DNA of 43,666 nucleotides from Rhizophagus sp. LPA8_4_AMF (GCA_021464525.1 JADRCO010000204.1:1-43666), one strand, 5' to 3'; counted from the stretch's first letter, positions 1-13,440 are shown. Numbers and translations are program-made. Notes: generated by a model not told the origin, from the letters alone.

Positions 1-5
1 TTTTT

Positions 6-41
<36 letters not shown>

Positions 42-820
42 TTGAATCTGTATCCGTAGTAAACAATATTATTATTATTATTATTATTTTCATAAAGATT
101 TGTTTTTTATTGGTTTCCATCATGAAACACGAAAAAAGTGGCTTTACAAAGGGAGTATTTGTTTATACGCAAACTTAATAATGCAAAATTCTAAAAATCT
201 CAGAATCTGGATTTTAATGAATGGCAAAATAAAAAAAAAACGGAAATAATCTTATGTTCTTTGAGTTTAGATTAAAAATCAAAAGTACATATGAATACCA
301 CAAATGGACTTTTTGGATTTATATTCTATTTTTATGATTTGTATCACTGTATCACTGACTCCGTCTAGATCCGAGTTCCGAAAACTACCCGTAAACATAA
401 GCTGCGAAAAAAAAAAAATTAGGTGTCACTTTTGTCACTTAAAAAAAATTCGAAAATTCGAAGAAAAAACTACAGATTTATTTTTATAAAATAGGGAAGT
501 ATAAGCAAAATATTTTAAGATAGGCTCAACAGAATAAAAAAAGTATAAAAAATATATATAATCTAATTAATAATTAAATTACTTGAAAAATATATATATA
601 TAAAATTTGATTGATCGTCAATTTTGCGAAACGATCGATCATCGAATATAGAATCTTTGAAGGAAAAAAAAACCGACGTTCGATTATTCGCTATGTTTTA
701 ATCAGGATCGTTAATTTATACAATAGCACTCGGGAAAAACCGTAAGTACACTTGAAATCACGTGATACGTATATGGCGCAACATCTATTGTAAAACTCCG
801 GACTTCCGTACTCCGTGCTT
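1..820. other. AT-rich intergenic stretch
   Basis: No supportable gene. It opens with a T homopolymer and an ATT microsatellite near 68-88. An imperfect inverted repeat around the word GATCGATCATCGA sits near 606-647. Short open frames here lack codon structure or homologs I recognise. Confidence 0.55.
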
Positions 821-832
821 TTGTTCTTTATC

Positions 833-838
833 TATAAA
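833..838 (+). promoter_or_regulatory. putative TATA box of the first kinase gene
   Basis: TATAAA lies 124 nt before the kinase start codon at 957. The paralogous kinase at 28424 has a TATATAAA 128 nt before its start. The equal spacing in two diverged copies makes this a credible core promoter element. It is inferred, with no transcript evidence. Confidence 0.4.
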
Positions 839-956
839 ACAACTCTAAATTCATGTTAACGAAGTTCACTTTTCAAGGTAAATTTATTTTTTGAATTAAA
901 TGTACTTTTAAAAAATCGAAAAAGTTCATTAACGACAATTATTAATCCAATTTAGT

Positions 957-2535
957 ATGGAAATCTTGAATGAAACGTCCAAAGAAAAACCAAAAAATTC
1001 ATGGAGATATGTTGATAGTAATAAATATCAAGTAAGAAATTTTATTCCATTTTATTTGTCATCGATTATTATTATAATATGTATTTAAAATAATAATAAT
1101 ATATTTTTTCTTTATTTTAAAAAATAAAGTTTCATGTCACAATTTCTTCTTCTATTGATCCAACTATTACATCAGAAGAAGAAATTGCAAATAAAGGAGT
1201 AGTTTACATAGAAGATTTAGAAAAAAGAGAAGAAGTATATGGAATATGTGGAGAATGTAATGAACCTGGAACAGGGAAAAAATGGTGTCAAACTTGTAAT
1301 GCTAAGAGGTTTAAGGAAAATTTTGAAAATTGGACCAGTGAAAATAAAGATATTGATGAATTATTACAATATTCACAGCTTAATGCTGTATATTACACAA
1401 AATGTCTTGAATGGATACCTTTTGAAAATGTTCAAAATGTTACTTATATAGGAGAAGGAGGATTTGGTAAAATTTATACGGCTGATTGGCATGATGGTTA
1501 TATTGAATATTGGTCTATTGAAAGTCAAAAATGGATAAGGTCTTCAAATAAACGTGTTGTATTAAAAAGTTTGAATTATACTTTAAGTACCGAATTTTTA
1601 AATGAGGTAATTTAAAGATAATAATTTTATAATCGTAATATGTATATGCATTTATATTAATCTAAAATTTTCACTTTGGTTACTAGATAAAGTCCCAACT
1701 TCATATTTATTTTGAGAATATTATTTCATATTATGGAATTACTCAAGATCCAAATACCAAAGATTATATGATGGTTTTAGAATATTGTATGGATGGAAAT
1801 TTGAGAAATTACTATTTAAGCCAGCAACCTGAATATAATTCAAAAATTTATGATTTATTAGCAATTGCGAAAGGTCTTATGAATATCCATGATGCTGGTA
1901 AAGCTCATAAAAATTTTCATCCAGGCAATATATTGTTTAAAAATTATTATCCTTATATAAGTGATGTGGGAATTTGCCAACCAGCAAATATAGAGCAATC
2001 AGTTAAAGGACGAATTTATGGGGTTCTTCCTTATACGGCACCAGAAGTATTACGTGACCATCGATATACAAAAGAATCGGATATTTTTTCGTTTGGAGTC
2101 ATAATGAACGAATTTATATCTGAAGAAATTCCATTTAATGATATTCCTCACGATTATATTTTGGCCGAGAAAATATGTAAAGGATTTAGACCAAAAATTT
2201 ATAAAGGCACTCCAAAATTATTTGAAGATTTAATTGTAAAATGTTGGGATGCCAAAGCCGAAAATAGACCAACTATTAAAGAATTATATCAAAAGTTAAA
2301 AGAATGGGACGATGAAAAATTAAATAATGATAGCGAAATTTTTTCTCAAGTAAAGGAATGGAAACAAATTAGAGAAAATGAATATAAAAGTGGATCAAAT
2401 AAAAATAAGTCTAAAAATATTAGTATTCATTCTCAAGCAATTTATATTAGTAGACTTTTAGATTTTCAAAATCTTTCAGAACCAATAAATTCTTCAGATT
2501 TATTATCTTTTCAATCCGATTCAAGTAATGTTTAA
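957..2535 (+). CDS. protein kinase-like protein with N-terminal CxxC knuckle, probable pseudokinase
   Basis: Three exons: 957-1031, 1130-1606 and 1687-2535, joined by 98- and 80-nt GT..AG introns, giving about 466 residues. Exon phases agree with the paralog at 28424. Residues 65-81 carry two CxxC pairs (CGEC and CQTC), suggesting a small metal-binding knuckle. The kinase domain follows: glycine loop GEGGFGKIY near residues 133-141, the ATP-anchoring lysine in VVLK at about 171, DVG in place of DFG, and APE in TAPEVLRD. The catalytic loop reads HKNFHPGN, so the usual aspartate is asparagine (residue 260, codon 1912-1914); the paralog has HKDFHSGN. Phosphotransfer is therefore probably lost or weak. 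It belongs to the large tyrosine-kinase-like expansion of Rhizophagus. The reading frame stops at 2535. A splice at 2524 into a degenerate tail exon near 2782 is also possible and would give a short alternative C-terminus. Substrate unknown. Confidence 0.85.
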
Positions 2536-2781
2536 ATTTTAATTAAAATGACGTTTTTGAATAGCAAACGTAAAATCATACTTCTATGTAAATGAGCCAA
2601 TAGTCGGTTATTTTATTTTTGAGAATGTTTATAAGACACTTGCATTTAATTGGACAATTAATGTATTTATTATATTATTAAGTTACTTAGAAATGATAAC
2701 GAGATAGTGATTATTTAAAGTAAGTAATTACTGTTATTATTATAATGTTTTATTTAACGATATGCTATTGTTCAATTTATA

Positions 2782-2820
2782 GCTTTGGAATATTTTGATC
2801 ATTGGATTAAATGAATAAGG
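2782..2820 (+). pseudogene. degenerate C-terminal tail exon of the first kinase
   Basis: A 3' splice-like TTTATAG is followed by a stretch resembling the tail exon at 30120-30155, and then GTAAAA. A one-base length difference from that exon shifts the frame into a TGA. The phase at 2524 would still fit, so the piece may be spliced in or may simply be a relic of the ancestral multi-exon tail. Confidence 0.4.
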
Positions 2821-5800
2821 TAAAATCACGTTTTTCTTCCATCTAAAATTTCTAATGACTATGAAAAAGATGAAGAGTTAAAATCAATAACAAATTATAT
2901 CATTATCATAATCGTATCTACAGTATTTATTTTTGTTCTATTTCTCAAAATCTCGAGAAAATTATTGGAAAGTAATATTACACGATCATAAATGCTGCAT
3001 CTGTAGTAGAAGCTGATATTTAATAATGTGTATCATTATTTATTTCTTATATCTAGTATTATAATTTTATGTGTTATTTATTATATTTATATTATTTATA
3101 TTTATTTCATTCATATATTTATTATAAGTTATATTTTTTCTCTTTACAGTAAATAAAATACATTTTTGTATTTTTTAGTTTACTAGTTCCAAATATTTAT
3201 GTAACACTTAAACACGCTGTATTTATTATTAAATTGCTTACAATAATATCCCGATTATTTAATTATTTATCTAAATGTATTTCTCCTATTTGAGCAACAA
3301 ACAAAAAAACGAAATAAACATTATAAAAAGTGTTTATAATATTTTAGAATAACTAGATTTTTTTTAAAACTTGCAAATTTTAAATCGTTAATTTTCATTC
3401 AAAAATAGAAAAATGGGATGTGGTTCATATAAATTCCTTAAATTATAAGTGGAACCTTATGAATTATTTACATGTACATGTCGAATTTAAAATCGCAAAA
3501 TTATTTGGACTTTAGCATATATACCGTACGACTACGTCACTTAAAAATACCCGAGTATTTACCCGCGGGTACTTGTGTTACACTAGATGTAAATCCGGTT
3601 AAAATTGGCTAATTTTACCAGAATTAAGAAATTAAAAAATTGGCAAATTAGCGTGGTAAGTTATTTGATTCGACACACAGTTCACATAACGATCGTCGAC
3701 ATGTGGTGGATGAAATGATCCAAGGTAATAACCACAAAGTCCAGGCAATTGGTAAAATCCAACAATATGCTTTACTTTTTATAAAAAGGAAATCTATAAA
3801 AAATAACTAGTGAGAAAATGAAGTAAGTTGTTCGTTCTTGTCATTGTTTATATAATAAATATACAAACAAAAAATTGAGCGCATTATAACATGTTTTGGT
3901 TGATATTTATTTAACAAAATTTTTTTTCTTTCTTTCTAATATTTATATATATTTAGATAAAGATGAAAATTATCATGATGAAAGATTGTCAAAATGCAGA
4001 GATAAAAATTGATCGAATTAACGTTGTCTCATTATATACTATATATAAATGGATATATGTATCGTTACTATGTAAAATTATGAAAGACAAAATATTTAAT
4101 AAAATTATAAAGGATGTCGTTCAGATTTTTTTGAAATAAAAATGCGAAATATAATAAATCAACATTTATTTACAATCATTATATTTCGAAAAAAAAATAG
4201 AGATTCTGCAACAAATTGTTATAAAAAAAAGCAATCTTAGTATGAAAGCATCAAATGACAACAACATAAATAACAGATAACATAAAAAATATACACGTTA
4301 CGATGACCACTTCAGGGGTCGAACCTGAATAAATAATATATATTTTTTTTTAATAAAAAAATTTGTTAATATATGAAAACTTCTTGTCGAAGTAGGTTAA
4401 ATTGATTAGCATTTTTAATATAACTTACTAACAAATAAAAATTATCAAAATTTATGAAAATTTATGAATATTATGCCTTATATTCATATTTAATTCTAGA
4501 AACGCTGACAAATAAATATATAACAATTATCCAAGATATGACGAAATCAATGAAACTAAATACAATGGAATCCTGTGAAGAATTACGAAAATATGGTAGA
4601 TATAAAAAATGCAAAAAAATAAAAAAAAATGTATTTATTATAAAGTTATAACGAATTTATTATTTATTTATAAAAAAAAAATTAACAAATTAAACATATT
4701 TATATTTAATCCATAATTATTTCTTTATGATAGTACTATGAATGTCACACGCTTTTTTCTTAGTTCAAAAATAAAAATAAAATATTTCACTATGCAGGAA
4801 AAAAAAACAAAAACAAAAATGAAAAACAAAATGGAAAATACAATCAATTTTTTTTTTTTTTTTTAAAAAAAAAAAAGCTCCCCAGCCGTGCAATACTTAT
4901 AATGATTCGCCTTTTTTGAAAATGTTACACAAATCAGCCATTCATTCGTACCGTAATTTCGAAGATTACGAATTACGACAATGAATTCTGATTTGTACAA
5001 ATTACACACATTACCAATATTAGAATTTCAAATAGTTCTAAACAATTAACAAAATTGAAAAATTTTAAAATCTCTTATCGAATCAAGATGAATGATTCCA
5101 TATTTACATAGTACAAAAAAAAATTCCACATCTTTTTAAAGACCATAAATTCGATTCAATAAATTACAGAAAAGGGTACTTTGACGGTTTTAGAGTTGCA
5201 CAACTGTAATTTTAATAGGCTTCGAAAAATCCTTTATGACGTGCAAATCTGTTGTGCGACTTTATAAGAATAAGAATTCCCACTTAACTCAATTCAATAA
5301 TTTTTAAGGCTTAGTTTATAATTCTTTTGAGAATTTAACAAGCAAATAAATAAACAATATCAATACAATACATTAAAAAATCGATGCATTGGTTATATCA
5401 ATTTGTATAAATGAAAATTTCAAAAATAGTTAAAACGCGTAAATAGTACAAATTTTGTAATATTCTTTCATGTATTAATGTGGTATAAGTTCTTTTACGG
5501 AAAAAACTTTACGCGACGCTTAATGTTCATTGTGAAAAAATATTTGGGCTCAAATTAGTTATATTCAAGAATAATTATATTGTACTTTCCCCAAAATCTA
5601 AATTTCTGATAACAAAGAAATTAAATCGTAATCTGTATTTATGGGGGAAAAATGACGTTATTTTTTTTTCTTTGTTTTTTTTTTTTAAAAAAAAAAAGAA
5701 AATTAAAAAAATATTTAGGCATATATTTGTAGATCATGTTTTAATGCAATGCATAAGAGAAAAAAATAAGAATCAGCTCTAAAAATAATGTAACAATATT

Positions 5801-8800
5801 AAAAACTGTAAAAAAACCGGATTATGATTTTTTTTTACTTTATTTGATAAAGATCTGTATGAGAACCATGAAACCGTACATGTTTATATTTAAGGTTTGA
5901 AAATAAATATACAAATATGTCCAAACCTAAACCTTTTAAAGTTACTATCTTTTGTTTGGTGTTACGCAAAAATGAGATGTTTCGGAAAAGAAAATTTTTT
6001 AAAAGGAATTATTGAAATTGTCAAACCCATCTAAATAATCACACGCAAGCAATCACACGTATCCTTGCATTCTTGGGAATTACCTAATTTGTGAGGGGGT
6101 GTTTTTTTGTGTATTTTTTTTTGGTGATATTTGAAGATTTTTATATTGATAATTCTATGGGTCTCGGAATAAGTCCCTAAAATAAAAAAAAAATTAAATA
6201 AATAGCGAAATTTTTAACTCCGTGAATACTTGTTTATTAAAAAAATTCTTACCTTATAACCATTTTTTATATAAAAAATTTAAAAATATCTTGAGCCACA
6301 CAAAAAAAAAAAAATGATACCTGAAAAAATCAAAAATAAAATCTCCCCGAGACTATTATTTGCTAAATTAAAACAAAAGTTTCATCTCTTAAAACAATTT
6401 GTGACCCAACGAAAAATTTTTCTTGCACAAAAGCAAATTTTTTTACCAATAGAGTCAACTCATAATAAATTATTATTTATCAATAAACAAATATTAATGT
6501 AAGTATTAATTACAATATTATTATTATTTTTTTTTTTTTTCTCAATTATTATATTATTACGGAAATGTTTTATCGTCTTCTCCGTAATAAAAAATAAAAA
6601 TATATATATTTTTAATATCGAAATTTATGTATTGGAACATCATAAATTCAATAATTCATATTACTAATTTTCTTTTCTTTTCTTTTCTTTTCTTTTTGTA
6701 TCCAAATTAATAGGATTGATTTAGCAATAATGTTTATTTTTTTTCTGAGATTAGATTATATTATATCCATGGGTAAAAAAACTTGAACATGTTGTTCACG
6801 TGATATAAATGGAACAAAGAATTCCATTTAAAGCAAATTACCCATTTAAAGCAAATTATTTGATCCTATAATTTAATGGTCTCTTATACCCCAATTCCAA
6901 AATTAACTTGGATTGGGGTTTAGATATTAATATATATTTAGATTAATTTATAGGTAATTTTTCTTCCCACACTTTCGACCGTATCGCGAGTTTTCGCGTG
7001 TGGGTTTTATTATTATATTTAAGGTGTTTTTGAGGAGTAATAATTATTCATTATGGGAGTTGTAGGGGAGAGTTCTTTTTATGGTGATGAATAATTATAA
7101 GTTGTGGTAATGAATAATTATAATGGTGGCGGTGGTGTGGTGATGAATAATTATATTCGTTGTTATATAAGATCAAATAAGATGGCTAATTCCTTTATTT
7201 CCTTCGTTAATGAATAAAATTTCTAATGGTTTAATAAATATTCCTTATTATAGGTAGAGATATCACTTTAAAAGAGAAAGTTCAGACTTTTTGTAATTAT
7301 TGTAAATGGAAAGAAATGAAATATTGTTAATAAATAAATGAATAAAAATTTTCTTTTTTCTTCATACATGTACGGTATTGATTTTTAAAAAAGTTGAAAG
7401 ATTATCTCAATTTTAGCTAATCGAGACACTTAACAGATTTATAGATCAAAATTTATAAACAATATAAAAGCAATGAATAATAAAATATTCAAGGAAATTT
7501 ACTAAAGAACTCGGCTCGATCAATCGTAAAACATATAACTTGCTGTGCATTATTGGAACTAGTTCATGTTACACTATCACGTGAAAAAAATCTTTCATTC
7601 ATGCATTGAAGTTCCCGAATTTGACAAACAAACAAAGAAAACTTTTTCTGAAAATAAAATAAATTTAAAGAATTAGTAATAATAATCATAAGATCGTATT
7701 ATACAATAATCTATGGCACAGGAAATAAATAATTATAAATCAAAATAATTATGGTAATCTTTAAAATGACTTACCTTAAAAAGGACGAAAAATTATTCTT
7801 TGAAAAGAATATTCATTCTTGCCTAAATATATCTAGCATTTTTTATACGTATATATATTGACAATGAATACGCCATCTGTCAAAAAAAAAAAAATCATCT
7901 TTGATAATAATTCCTGTTAAATCTTATTATTAAAGAGACTTTGTTAGTATTTGTGAGATTTGATATTAAATACCAATGGAATAATTTTTTACGATGAATG
8001 TTATTTTATTTATTGAAGACTTTACACGGTGAATAGCGTTATTTTTAAACCTACTTTAAATGAAAGAACAAATAGGGATATTAGTGCTTTGAATGATTCT
8101 ATTTTCTAATAGATAAACGAGTTAATATTTTGATGGAGTGAAGTCATAAAATCTAACAGCCTGCTTAAATAGGTGGCAGATATAGCGTTATAGCCATGCT
8201 GTCTGCGTGGTTCTCTGAAAGCGTGTGGAGTTTATTTGAGATTTCGTTATTTTTTAATCTTATCCGATTAAAAATTGGTATTTGCGTGGTACGTGGCCAA
8301 AATCAACCTAATTTATCAAATTAAGATATATTATTGTACTGTACCTACCTACTGGGTCTTTTAAAGTGGATACGAATTAATGAGTTGTAAGTTGTAACGC
8401 ACAGCTTCTTGAACGCTGATTAAACGAGTTACAATGATTTTCTGCGATTTTATATCACAAAATTATTATATTAATATGGTGAGTAAAAAAACAAAAATAT
8501 CAGTTTTAGATGAATGATCAATATTTATTAACTTATTTGTTTTATTTTAATTAAAAAGTAAATTTGTATGTATTAATAAAATAATGGACGGTTTCATGTT
8601 CTATTTTGAAACGTTGTTATTTACAGCGTAGAACGTTACTATAAAAAATTCTTTGAATTAAAAATTTATTATTATGCATTTTGTTCTTTATCTTAATAAT
8701 ATTTTCTAACATTATATTTTTTTTTAAACAAATTTAAAGAGAAAGAATTTGCCCTTAAAACGGGATTCTGGAATAAATAAGTTGGGTATGATCAACAAAC

Positions 8801-10513
8801 GTTTTACTGCTGACTCCACATTTCTTCAAAGCCGGAATTACATAGTCCCGGCTTCCGTACATTTTTAATGGATATTCGGCATAAATACTAACCGACAATC
8901 CGGAAGTAAAGTCCGGATATTCAATAAACATTTATAGATAAGTAATAATAAGTTTAATTTAATAAAGTATAAACAAATAAGTGCATTAATGAGTTTAAAG
9001 AAGTATCCAAAAAAGGAAGGACCAGAAAGACCTATAGGATTTTTTGGCTCGAATTCCGAGATCTTACCTTTTTATGTACTGTATATTCGGGAACTTTTTA
9101 ACTTTGCACACCTGATAACATCTGATGTACTACATACTATAATTATTACATGCATTACAATGCAATAACTTCTACGGACTTAGAGCTTCGTCATTCCGTT
9201 CTAACTATTGTCCTGACGTTAACGTTATAGTTGTAAAGAAAGAGATCATGTATCAAAGTGAATACTCACTAATTTATGTGAATTATTTATAAGCTATCAT
9301 TTAACTCTGATGTTCAAGTTCGATGAAATCAGATGCTAGATAAATCCTTCCTTCTCTTAGATTAAATATCAAAAATACTTAATATTTAAATATTTTTCTT
9401 CTGTTCATCATATTTATAAATATTCATTCTTTATGGTTTGTGTGTTATTTATCCTAGTAGTATAGTAATTGTCTTATGTGACGGTCTAAATTGCGACGCT
9501 TATTCGTAATTACATTTAGTTATACGTGTCGTCAGAATTATCGAATTATTATTCGGCATTTTGAATATGACATATATTATTCATAAATTCATATTCAATA
9601 ATGCCATAAATTGTAAATCTATAATACTAATGTTGTTTTTTTGATAAATATTCAAATGGATTTCTTTTATTGTATCGCATAATCTTTCTATTTTACGGTA
9701 TTTGGATTACGGCATTACGGATTACGTATAAGCTTCATATGCCGTAATTAATTCCGATGACAAGTATACATTTAGTGAAATTTGATCTTTAAATTTAATA
9801 AATTACATATTTTTACGTCAAAACTAAATTGTGTTTGCATTACAAAAATGTACAGTTACTCTTCTTATAAAGCGTGAAATTTTTTTTTTTTTACCATGGA
9901 ATAATTAAATTTCAACAATAGAATATATAAAGTAATAAAAGATTATTGAGTTCGATTATACTAAAATCATTTCACCAAATTTTATTTTTTGTTTTAGGAA
10001 TTAATAACGTAGCTACAATTATTATTAAGTTGGCATTTTTGTTTTCTTTTTAGAAAATCATTCAAGAAAAAATAAAATAAAAAAAAAATTATTAAATAAA
10101 CGAGAATCGGAAACGTCGCGAAAAAAACTTAATAGAAGAATAGGAAAACCCGATTTAATCCCGATAAGTAAATATGCATGCAAAGAAATTATTATCTTTA
10201 TCAATATAGTAATAACAATACCCACGTTTACGTGTACGTTGCACATATTTTTCAAGTAGGACCTAATATTTTTTAATTTTAATATTAACATTATTCTATA
10301 TGTTTAAATATACTTTTTTTATTTTTTATTGTTCTCATATGAAATTTCTATGATATAAAATGCATTTAACATTATTTTATAAGCAGTATGATGGTATGAG
10401 CTGAAATTATACGTCATGAATCATGATAAATAGTATTTATTATATTATGAAATAATATTGGACAATGAAAATTAATAAAAAAAAAAATTAATAAATCTTA
10501 TTGTAAAGTGTTA
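2821..10513. other. long AT-rich intergenic region
   Basis: About 7.7 kb with no gene I can support. It contains T(n)A(n) junctions at about 4847-4876 and 5673-5697, a TTTTC microsatellite near 6670-6696, a repeated word CCATTTAAAGCAAATTA near 6825-6860, repeats of GAATAATTATA at 7040-7160, and a CCCGCGGG palindrome near 3561. A few small open frames, such as 4454-4651 and 6314-6502, lack recognisable domains. Confidence 0.55.
9555..9605. repeat. 51-bp hairpin
   Basis: The arms GGCATTTTGAATATGA and TCATATTCAATAATGCC pair around an 18-nt AT loop. It looks like a tiny fold-back relic or a strong cruciform site. No coding sequence lies nearby. Confidence 0.45.
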
Positions 10514-10672
10514 TTATCGCAGTTTTCAGAATTCTGCTACCCCATGCAAATTACTTAATAAAAAAATTATCATATTACCGGACAATTACTGGAAAAAACC
10601 CGGACAATTTGTCCGGTAATCGTCCGGTACCTAGTAACTACAACGTATACAGAATTCTGAAAATTGCGATAA
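10514..10672. mobile_element. 159-bp MITE-like inverted-repeat element
   Basis: The ends are 23-bp inverted repeats with one mismatch: TTATCGCAGTTTTCAGAATT at the left and its complement, with A for G, at the right. The interior folds further through CCGGACAATT and AATTGTCCGG words. No coding capacity. The target duplication is ambiguous because both flanks are TTA-rich. A non-autonomous DNA transposon is the simplest reading; family unknown. Confidence 0.6.
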
Positions 10673-11280
10673 TTTAGTATTTGTCGGCTGAAATCATCCT
10701 CTCGGTTAAAGATACTTAACGGTCCCGAAAGACCACGTCCTACCGGTCCTACGCCTTTATATTGCCATATTTCCTGATTTTTTATTTTTTAAATTAAACT
10801 AAATTGAAAGAGAAATAATAGGTTTTTTTTTTAATGTGCACAAATGAGTGGAACGTTAGAAATAATTTTCAAAATAATCTAGCGTATATAGAACAATAAT
10901 ATTTTTTCATATGATAGTGGGTAATAAGAAATTTTTTTGGTAATTGTTATTAGAAATGACTAACTAACAAAGGTTATGTTTTTTAGACGTCTTCAGAAGA
11001 AAAAGGTTCTACATAATGAACCGTTTCGTCTCGTATCGGATGAGTGGAATCGAACAACTGTTTCTTAAGATTAGGTAAGTATTAGGTGTTAAATTCATCA
11101 TGTCACTTTTTAAACTCTTCAGTATTGGCTTCATAAATAATGGTTGGAGGAAAATAATCCCTGTAATTGTAAATAAGCAAATTGCTATAATAAATCATAC
11201 AATTCTGTAACATTATATAAACAAATACGTTTATACTAAGTTCAAACATACTTATTTTTGCGATCTATAAAATAAAAACT
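10673..11280. other. intergenic stretch
   Basis: No gene found. It includes a GC-richer island at about 10690-10760 that is not a tRNA, with no four-arm fold and no standard T-loop, followed by AT-rich sequence. Confidence 0.5.
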
Positions 11281-13440
11281 TAAGAAATTATAATTATTCG
11301 GGATTGAACAACTATTGAACATGCAAGTTCAATGTAAGCAATTAATCGCACCCGAACCATGGTCCATTCAGTGTATTCACGTTTGTATTCCTCCTCATAA
11401 ATGCAACTGCAAAGGATAATAATGTCAGCAAGAATCTGCAAGACGAAAAAGAAAGATTCGATGGATTTAATAACTTACTCAAAAGGTTCATGATTATGAT
11501 GGCTGCAAAGAATGAGAAAGCAATCTCATTTTAGATACAAAGTGACGACTATCCCATGGATACATATAGTCGTAACTAACATTTTAAAAGCCAAACCAAA
11601 CATTATTTGGTATTTAATGTAATTATCATACGTATTTTCTTTATAAATTTTTTTCTCATCATCAAAATCAGGTATGGTCACTGTAAATATATACATAGTC
11701 GCATAAGAAACATTTAATAAAACTATGCCCAAAAGAAAAAGTAGCCATATAGCCCTTCTGCAAATATGCATAATAACTGTATAATAGAGTAGTTAATTAA
11801 TAGATTTGCTCAACATTTATATAGAGTAAAATTATTACGACACTTACTATAGGCATAAATTCTAATATTCCTGAATAAACATAAAGTCCAACTAAAATAA
11901 AGATTGATAAAGATTGGAAAATTGAGATAAAGTCATAACCATAATCCAGTAAAAATTCTTTGTCGGTCTGAAAACCTCGGTGAACAGCCTTATAATTACA
12001 ACCATAAGAACCAAAAAAATCCCTGCGAGTAAGACGTAGGTCGAAGAGACTCTAAGAACTCGATTAACTAAGCCATTTATTTTAAATATAATAAAAACCC
12101 GGACAAGTAGAAATATAGCACTAATTCCATAATTGCGCATGCAATTATTATTTGATTACCATAGGCGCTGTTAATTAATTTATTAATGGTAGTGATGTCA
12201 ATTTCGCTAATTGCTTTATTTATCTCTGTAACATAGTTGTTGTTAATTGTCGCAATTGTTAATTTGTTGATTCCTGCAGTAAACGTCGTGTGTAAATTGT
12301 TGCGCTATAAACTGCCTCAATTGCCGCTTTGTTAATTTCTGAAATAACATCCACATTATAAATTTTAGAAGCTGCCACGTTTCTAATCGCCTTCGTAATC
12401 AACTCAATATTGCTTTTAGCCGCTTCAGCAATCGTCATATTGTTAATAAACGTATTTGTTGCATCATTAGGTTGCCAATCATTGTAACTGTTGTCATATA
12501 ACTTTTAGTGCTATAGTAATTTTGTCGGTATAATCTTTATTTGAATTGATAATTTCCATATGTTTATTAAAATCAACAATGGATGATAGAACAAAGCAAA
12601 AATGAGAATAAAACATGTATGAAAGTACCACCGTGCAAAGGTATGCCACTTGAAATTGACAATAGCATGAAAAAATGGAGAATCAATTATCTTGGAATAA
12701 GCATGTCCTTCATCAAATATCTTATCCTTAGTTGACATGACAATTTGAATAAAGGGACTTGCTGACACGGGGGAACAAGATACTACGAATATGATTACGA
12801 CTAGTATCCTCAGGGAAGAAAGTACATAGGCCAGGTAATGGTACATAACACAACGTGGCATAATGTCGAGATTCCTTTTCAAACCTAATTTATATTATAA
12901 CAGCAGTTTAGTGCGTGAGAGTGATTTATTTAAACTAGGAAACACATATCCTCAAAGATTTTCACGAATTAAAATAAATTTATGGTCCTCACCCAATTTT
13001 TGCGCCAATTTTGCGGGTGTATCGCAAGATTGCCTACCAGGTTTTTATAGGATTCTGCAACTAGAATTGGAACTTGGAAGTAAATGAGAAACTACAAGCA
13101 TAAATTTGTGCTCTCCTTCGTCGTTCTTTTCTAAAAATTTATTAATAAGCTTCTGAATTAACTCATCTTTTTTCCACTTAATATGTTGCTCATTATAAAT
13201 TTCCAATTTAACGAGCGGTTCCGAAATAACAATTTCTAAATCATTATGTTCCATCAAATCATTATGTTTTATCAAATCATTATGTTCCGTTAAATCATTA
13301 TGTTTTGTCATTAATCCTTTTATAAACTCCATTAGCGTAACAAAATCCTTTACTATATCATTTATGTTTTCTGTAATATTAAGTTGTTTCAAGACTTCTT
13401 TGACTTCATTTATAAAGTCTTCATCATTTTCTGGATCATC
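11281..13440 (-). pseudogene. decayed multi-span membrane protein gene
   Basis: Read from 13440 leftwards. One reading frame runs from about 13440 to 12511 and is interrupted by three stops (13047-45 TAA, 12954-52 TGA, 12897-95 TAA), yet it keeps coding texture across each. It begins with an acidic and HNDL-repeat region, then KLAQKLGEDHKF, then MPRCVMYHYLAY leading into a hydrophobic signal-like segment (RILVVIIFVVSC) and a second hydrophobic span. Further left are frame-shifted blocks: a polar helical region (AEAAKSNIELITKAIRNV; EINKAISEIDITTINKLI), a membrane span (LLAGIFLVLMVVIIRLF) and then IFILVGLYVYSGILEF. A clean intron follows (GTAAGTGTCG .. TTATACAG, about 11850 to 11778), then more spans (IWLLFLLGIVLL; FSFFAAIIIMNLL). 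A last block, ILADIIILCSCIYEEEYKRE, ends near 11281. I do not recognise the family. At least five breaks make it a pseudogene unless the assembly has errors. Confidence 0.6.
13238..13309 (-). repeat. four 18-bp tandem repeats in the decayed membrane gene
   Basis: Four perfectly spaced 18-bp units (AAATCATTATGTTCCATC type) encode, on the minus strand, a six-residue repeat of the form xHNDLx. The length is a multiple of three, so the array kept the frame and probably arose while the gene was functional. Confidence 0.75.

Noticed and set aside
304-489. Open frame of 61 codons near the left edge
   Set aside because: Low-complexity AT-driven translation, with no splice partner or domain.
1239-1451. 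Second open frame inside exon 2 of the first kinase, and its counterpart at 28648
   Set aside because: An out-of-frame shadow of the kinase coding exon, preserved only because the exons are paralogous.
4300-4325. tRNA T-arm-like hairpin TCAGGGGTCGAACCTGA
   Set aside because: The loop lacks the conserved T54/T55 pattern, and no acceptor, D or anticodon arms can be formed upstream.
6314-6786. Possible two-exon gene (6314-6498 joined to 6714-6786) that would encode about 85 residues
   Set aside because: The splice sites and phase can be made to fit, but the intron is long and homopolymer-rich, the product is a biased K/Q/F/I sequence, and no domain or paralog supports it.
10058-10291. Minus-strand open frame of 77 codons with hydrophobic stretches
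   Set aside because: Composition-driven, ending in a poly-F run from an A homopolymer; no support as a gene.
10690-10760. GC-richer patch resembling a structured RNA
   Set aside because: No consistent stem set or known RNA motif could be drawn.
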